A stretch of DNA of 64,000 nt, from NCBI RefSeq assembly GCF_000426505.1, contig NZ_AUFM01000021.1, forward strand, positions 89,100-153,099, written 5' to 3'. Source of the DNA: Nisaea denitrificans DSM 18348. Its GTDB lineage: Bacteria > Pseudomonadota > Alphaproteobacteria > Thalassobaculales > Thalassobaculaceae. The translations under genes and the position numbers were made by a program. Every line of letters starts with the position of its first letter. Positions within the stretch are counted from its first letter, which is position 1. The notes under the pieces were generated by a model, which had not been told where the DNA came from, made no database searches, and saw only the letters and a list, made by a program, of their open reading frames with translations. Positions 62,991 to 64,000 of this stretch are shown piece after piece.

Positions 62991-63547
62991 GTAAGCGATC
63001 CCGAAATATACGATATTTCCGCTGATTCTGTTGTGATTGCCATGTGAAGTCAAGGCTAACCGCAATTGAATCAGTACCCTGCCGATGGAAACTTAAGGCG
63101 GAGAATTAAATCGAGAAGATGGTTGAGGGAAATCGCGGATAGGCTGCGGCAGCTTGGCTGCAAACTGTAGAGTTATTAGGGCCTGTTTAGGCCCCCTATA
63201 TAGAGAGCTATATATGGAGGCTCTATAGGGAGCTGTCCTTACTATGCTTTCGGGGGCTGAAAGCACGCGGTCTATGGGGCCGCTGAAATACGCATTGCGA
63301 CGACAGCTCGCCAAGCGGTCACGGCATTGCCGCGTATCTTCGTGGATGCAGGAAACGGTGACACTGGGGCCCGGATGTCGGATCGGACCGGAACAGCGTC
63401 GGGAAACAGGCGGGTCAGCCGGGCATCGAAGGGGCTCATCAGGAGCGCTCGGAGGCTCCCACGAATAAATCGGATCCGGAAATTGGCGGAAATCCGGGAG
63501 TCCTCCAGATAATTTTCTCTGCGTGTCATTTTTTTGCAAATAAGTGT
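62991..63547. other. Gene-free region upstream of the rrn operon
   Basis: No convincing coding sequence is seen. Short open frames on both strands lack ribosome sites or recognisable products. A cluster of nested inverted repeats at 63179-63230 is the main structure (separate entry). Upstream rrn promoters or Fis/UP-type sites could lie here but none can be named. Confidence 0.4.
63179..63230. repeat. Nested inverted repeats upstream of the rrn promoter
   Basis: GGGCCT-GTTT-AGGCCC (63179-63194) is directly followed by TATATAG-AGAG-CTATATA (63197-63214), which itself lies within a larger imperfect pairing of CCCTATATAGAG (63194) with CTCTATAGGG (63221-63230). The GC hairpin could be a terminator that insulates rrn; the AT hairpins are of unknown use. 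Confidence 0.6.
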
Positions 63548-63577
63548 TTGACGGTTTGCGAGGGAGGGTCGTATAAG
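63548..63577 (+). promoter_or_regulatory. rrn operon promoter
   Basis: TTGACG at 63548-63553 and TATAAG at 63572-63577 are separated by 18 bases, about 290 bases before 16S rRNA. An AT-rich stretch (ATTTTTTTGCAAATAAG) immediately upstream could act as an UP element. Confidence 0.75.
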
Positions 63578-63676
63578 GCGCCTCCCGTTGCGGGGCGGCC
63601 CACTGATTGGGGCGCGGCGGCGGGGTCCGAAGTCTCTGGAATGTTTGGAGATTTTGGGTTCGGGGGAGACCTCGGG

Positions 63677-63688
63677 TGCTCTTTGACA
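63677..63688 (+). promoter_or_regulatory. rrn leader boxA antitermination site
   Basis: TGCTCTTTGACA matches the bacterial rrn boxA consensus (TGCTCTTTAACA in E. coli) with one change and lies in the leader 190 bases before 16S rRNA. NusB/NusE binding here prevents early termination of the untranslated rRNA transcript. Confidence 0.85.
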
Positions 63689-63865
63689 TTGTAGATATAG
63701 GAAAGGGATGCGCAGGCGGCGGGCCTGAATTGGTTTGCCGGTTTTCGATCATAATGATTGATCTTGAGCATCCTGAGCTAAAGTTAACACAGAAGCTCTT
63801 GTGCATAGGATTGGATCTAAAGTTTTGTGTTGTCTGTTCGTGTTTTTGCGGATGGATGGCTCACT

Positions 63866-64000
63866 CAACTTGAGAGTTTGATCCTGGCTCAGAACGAACG
63901 CTGGCGGCATGCCTAACACATGCAAGTCGAACGAGAAGGTACCTTCGGGTACTGGACAGTGGCGCACGGGTGAGTAACGCGTGGGAACCTGCCCTGAGGT
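63866..64000 (+). rRNA. 16S ribosomal RNA, 5' end (runs off the window)
   Basis: AGAGTTTGATCCTGGCTCAG at 63873 is the universal 16S start region, which places nucleotide 1 near 63866 by E. coli numbering. The following AACGAACGCTGGCGGCATGC, CACATGCAAGTCGAACG and GGCGCACGGGTGAGTAACG segments are typical of alphaproteobacteria. About 135 bases are present and the gene continues past the right edge. Confidence 0.98.

Noticed and set aside
63093..63806. Open frames ahead of 16S rRNA on the minus strand
   Set aside because: They cover the rrn promoter and boxA and read as random Pro/Arg/Ser-rich sequence.
1..64000. CRISPR array, insertion sequence, integrase or prophage
   Set aside because: No regularly spaced direct repeats, transposase, integrase or phage structural module was found; the single tail-collar protein is not enough to call a prophage.

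Overview
The window is chromosomal DNA from a GC-rich alphaproteobacterium, most likely a free-living member of the Rhodospirillales. The evidence is the set of alphaproteobacterial families present (TrcR/DUF1013, DUF1192, YdcH/DUF465, DUF1684, DUF1638), the classic ruvCAB-ybgC-tolQRAB-pal-cpoB-tilS-ftsH-folP-glmM synteny, and the first ~135 bases of a 16S rRNA gene at the right edge. Nearly all genes have ordinary high-GC coding texture. The exceptions with visibly lower GC are a tail-collar-like gene (3245-3949 and its upstream region), an alpha/beta hydrolase (42131-42925) and a two-gene insert (54180-56160).

Layout. 1-2917: the end of a Dpp/Opp-type peptide ABC transporter operon (permease and two ATPases). 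3245-12556, mostly minus strand: a secreted tail-collar-like protein, propionyl-CoA synthetase, a degenerate EAL-like protein, AzlCD, a GlxA-type regulator, a QueG-related iron-sulphur protein, an exported duplicated-domain protein facing its own TetR regulator across palindromic operators, and TrcR. 12745-19052: two tandem 3-hydroxybutyrate dehydrogenase paralogues, a YdcH protein, UbiX, a broken GNAT gene, then metY with a structured leader followed by a hydrolase and a thioesterase. 19079-20156: a minus-strand pair that looks like a histidine phosphotransfer protein plus a single-domain response regulator. 20579-36427: a long housekeeping block covering DNA repair (yebC, ruvCAB), the Tol-Pal envelope machine, tRNA lysidine synthesis, FtsH, folate, UDP-GlcNAc precursor and thiamine biosynthesis. 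36602-54012: accessory metabolism, including the first part of a corrinoid C1 cluster (38682-40367), a chemoreceptor, hydrolases and an Hsp70-like protein. 54180-56160: a divergent membrane-protein / metallo-beta-lactamase pair bordered on one side by REP-like palindromes. 56213-60156: the second part of the C1 cluster. 60408-62990: a multi-spanning membrane protein and an M23 endopeptidase. 62991-63865: the rrn control region, with a promoter and boxA, followed by 16S rRNA.

Working together. The corrinoid protein, DUF1638 protein and small Vir-family protein at 38.7-40.4 kb, together with the reductive activase, methyl-THF:corrinoid methyltransferase and methylene-THF reductase-like protein at 56.2-60.2 kb, form a nearly complete methylamine/betaine-type demethylation pathway. 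The substrate-specific MttB-family methyltransferase is not in the window. Propionyl-CoA synthetase, the two hydroxybutyrate dehydrogenases and the thioesterases point to short-chain acyl-CoA metabolism. The strongest candidates for something undescribed are the divergent MBL/membrane-protein pair, the metY leader, the Hpt-like/receiver pair and the Ig-plus-unknown-domain protein at 37318-38484.
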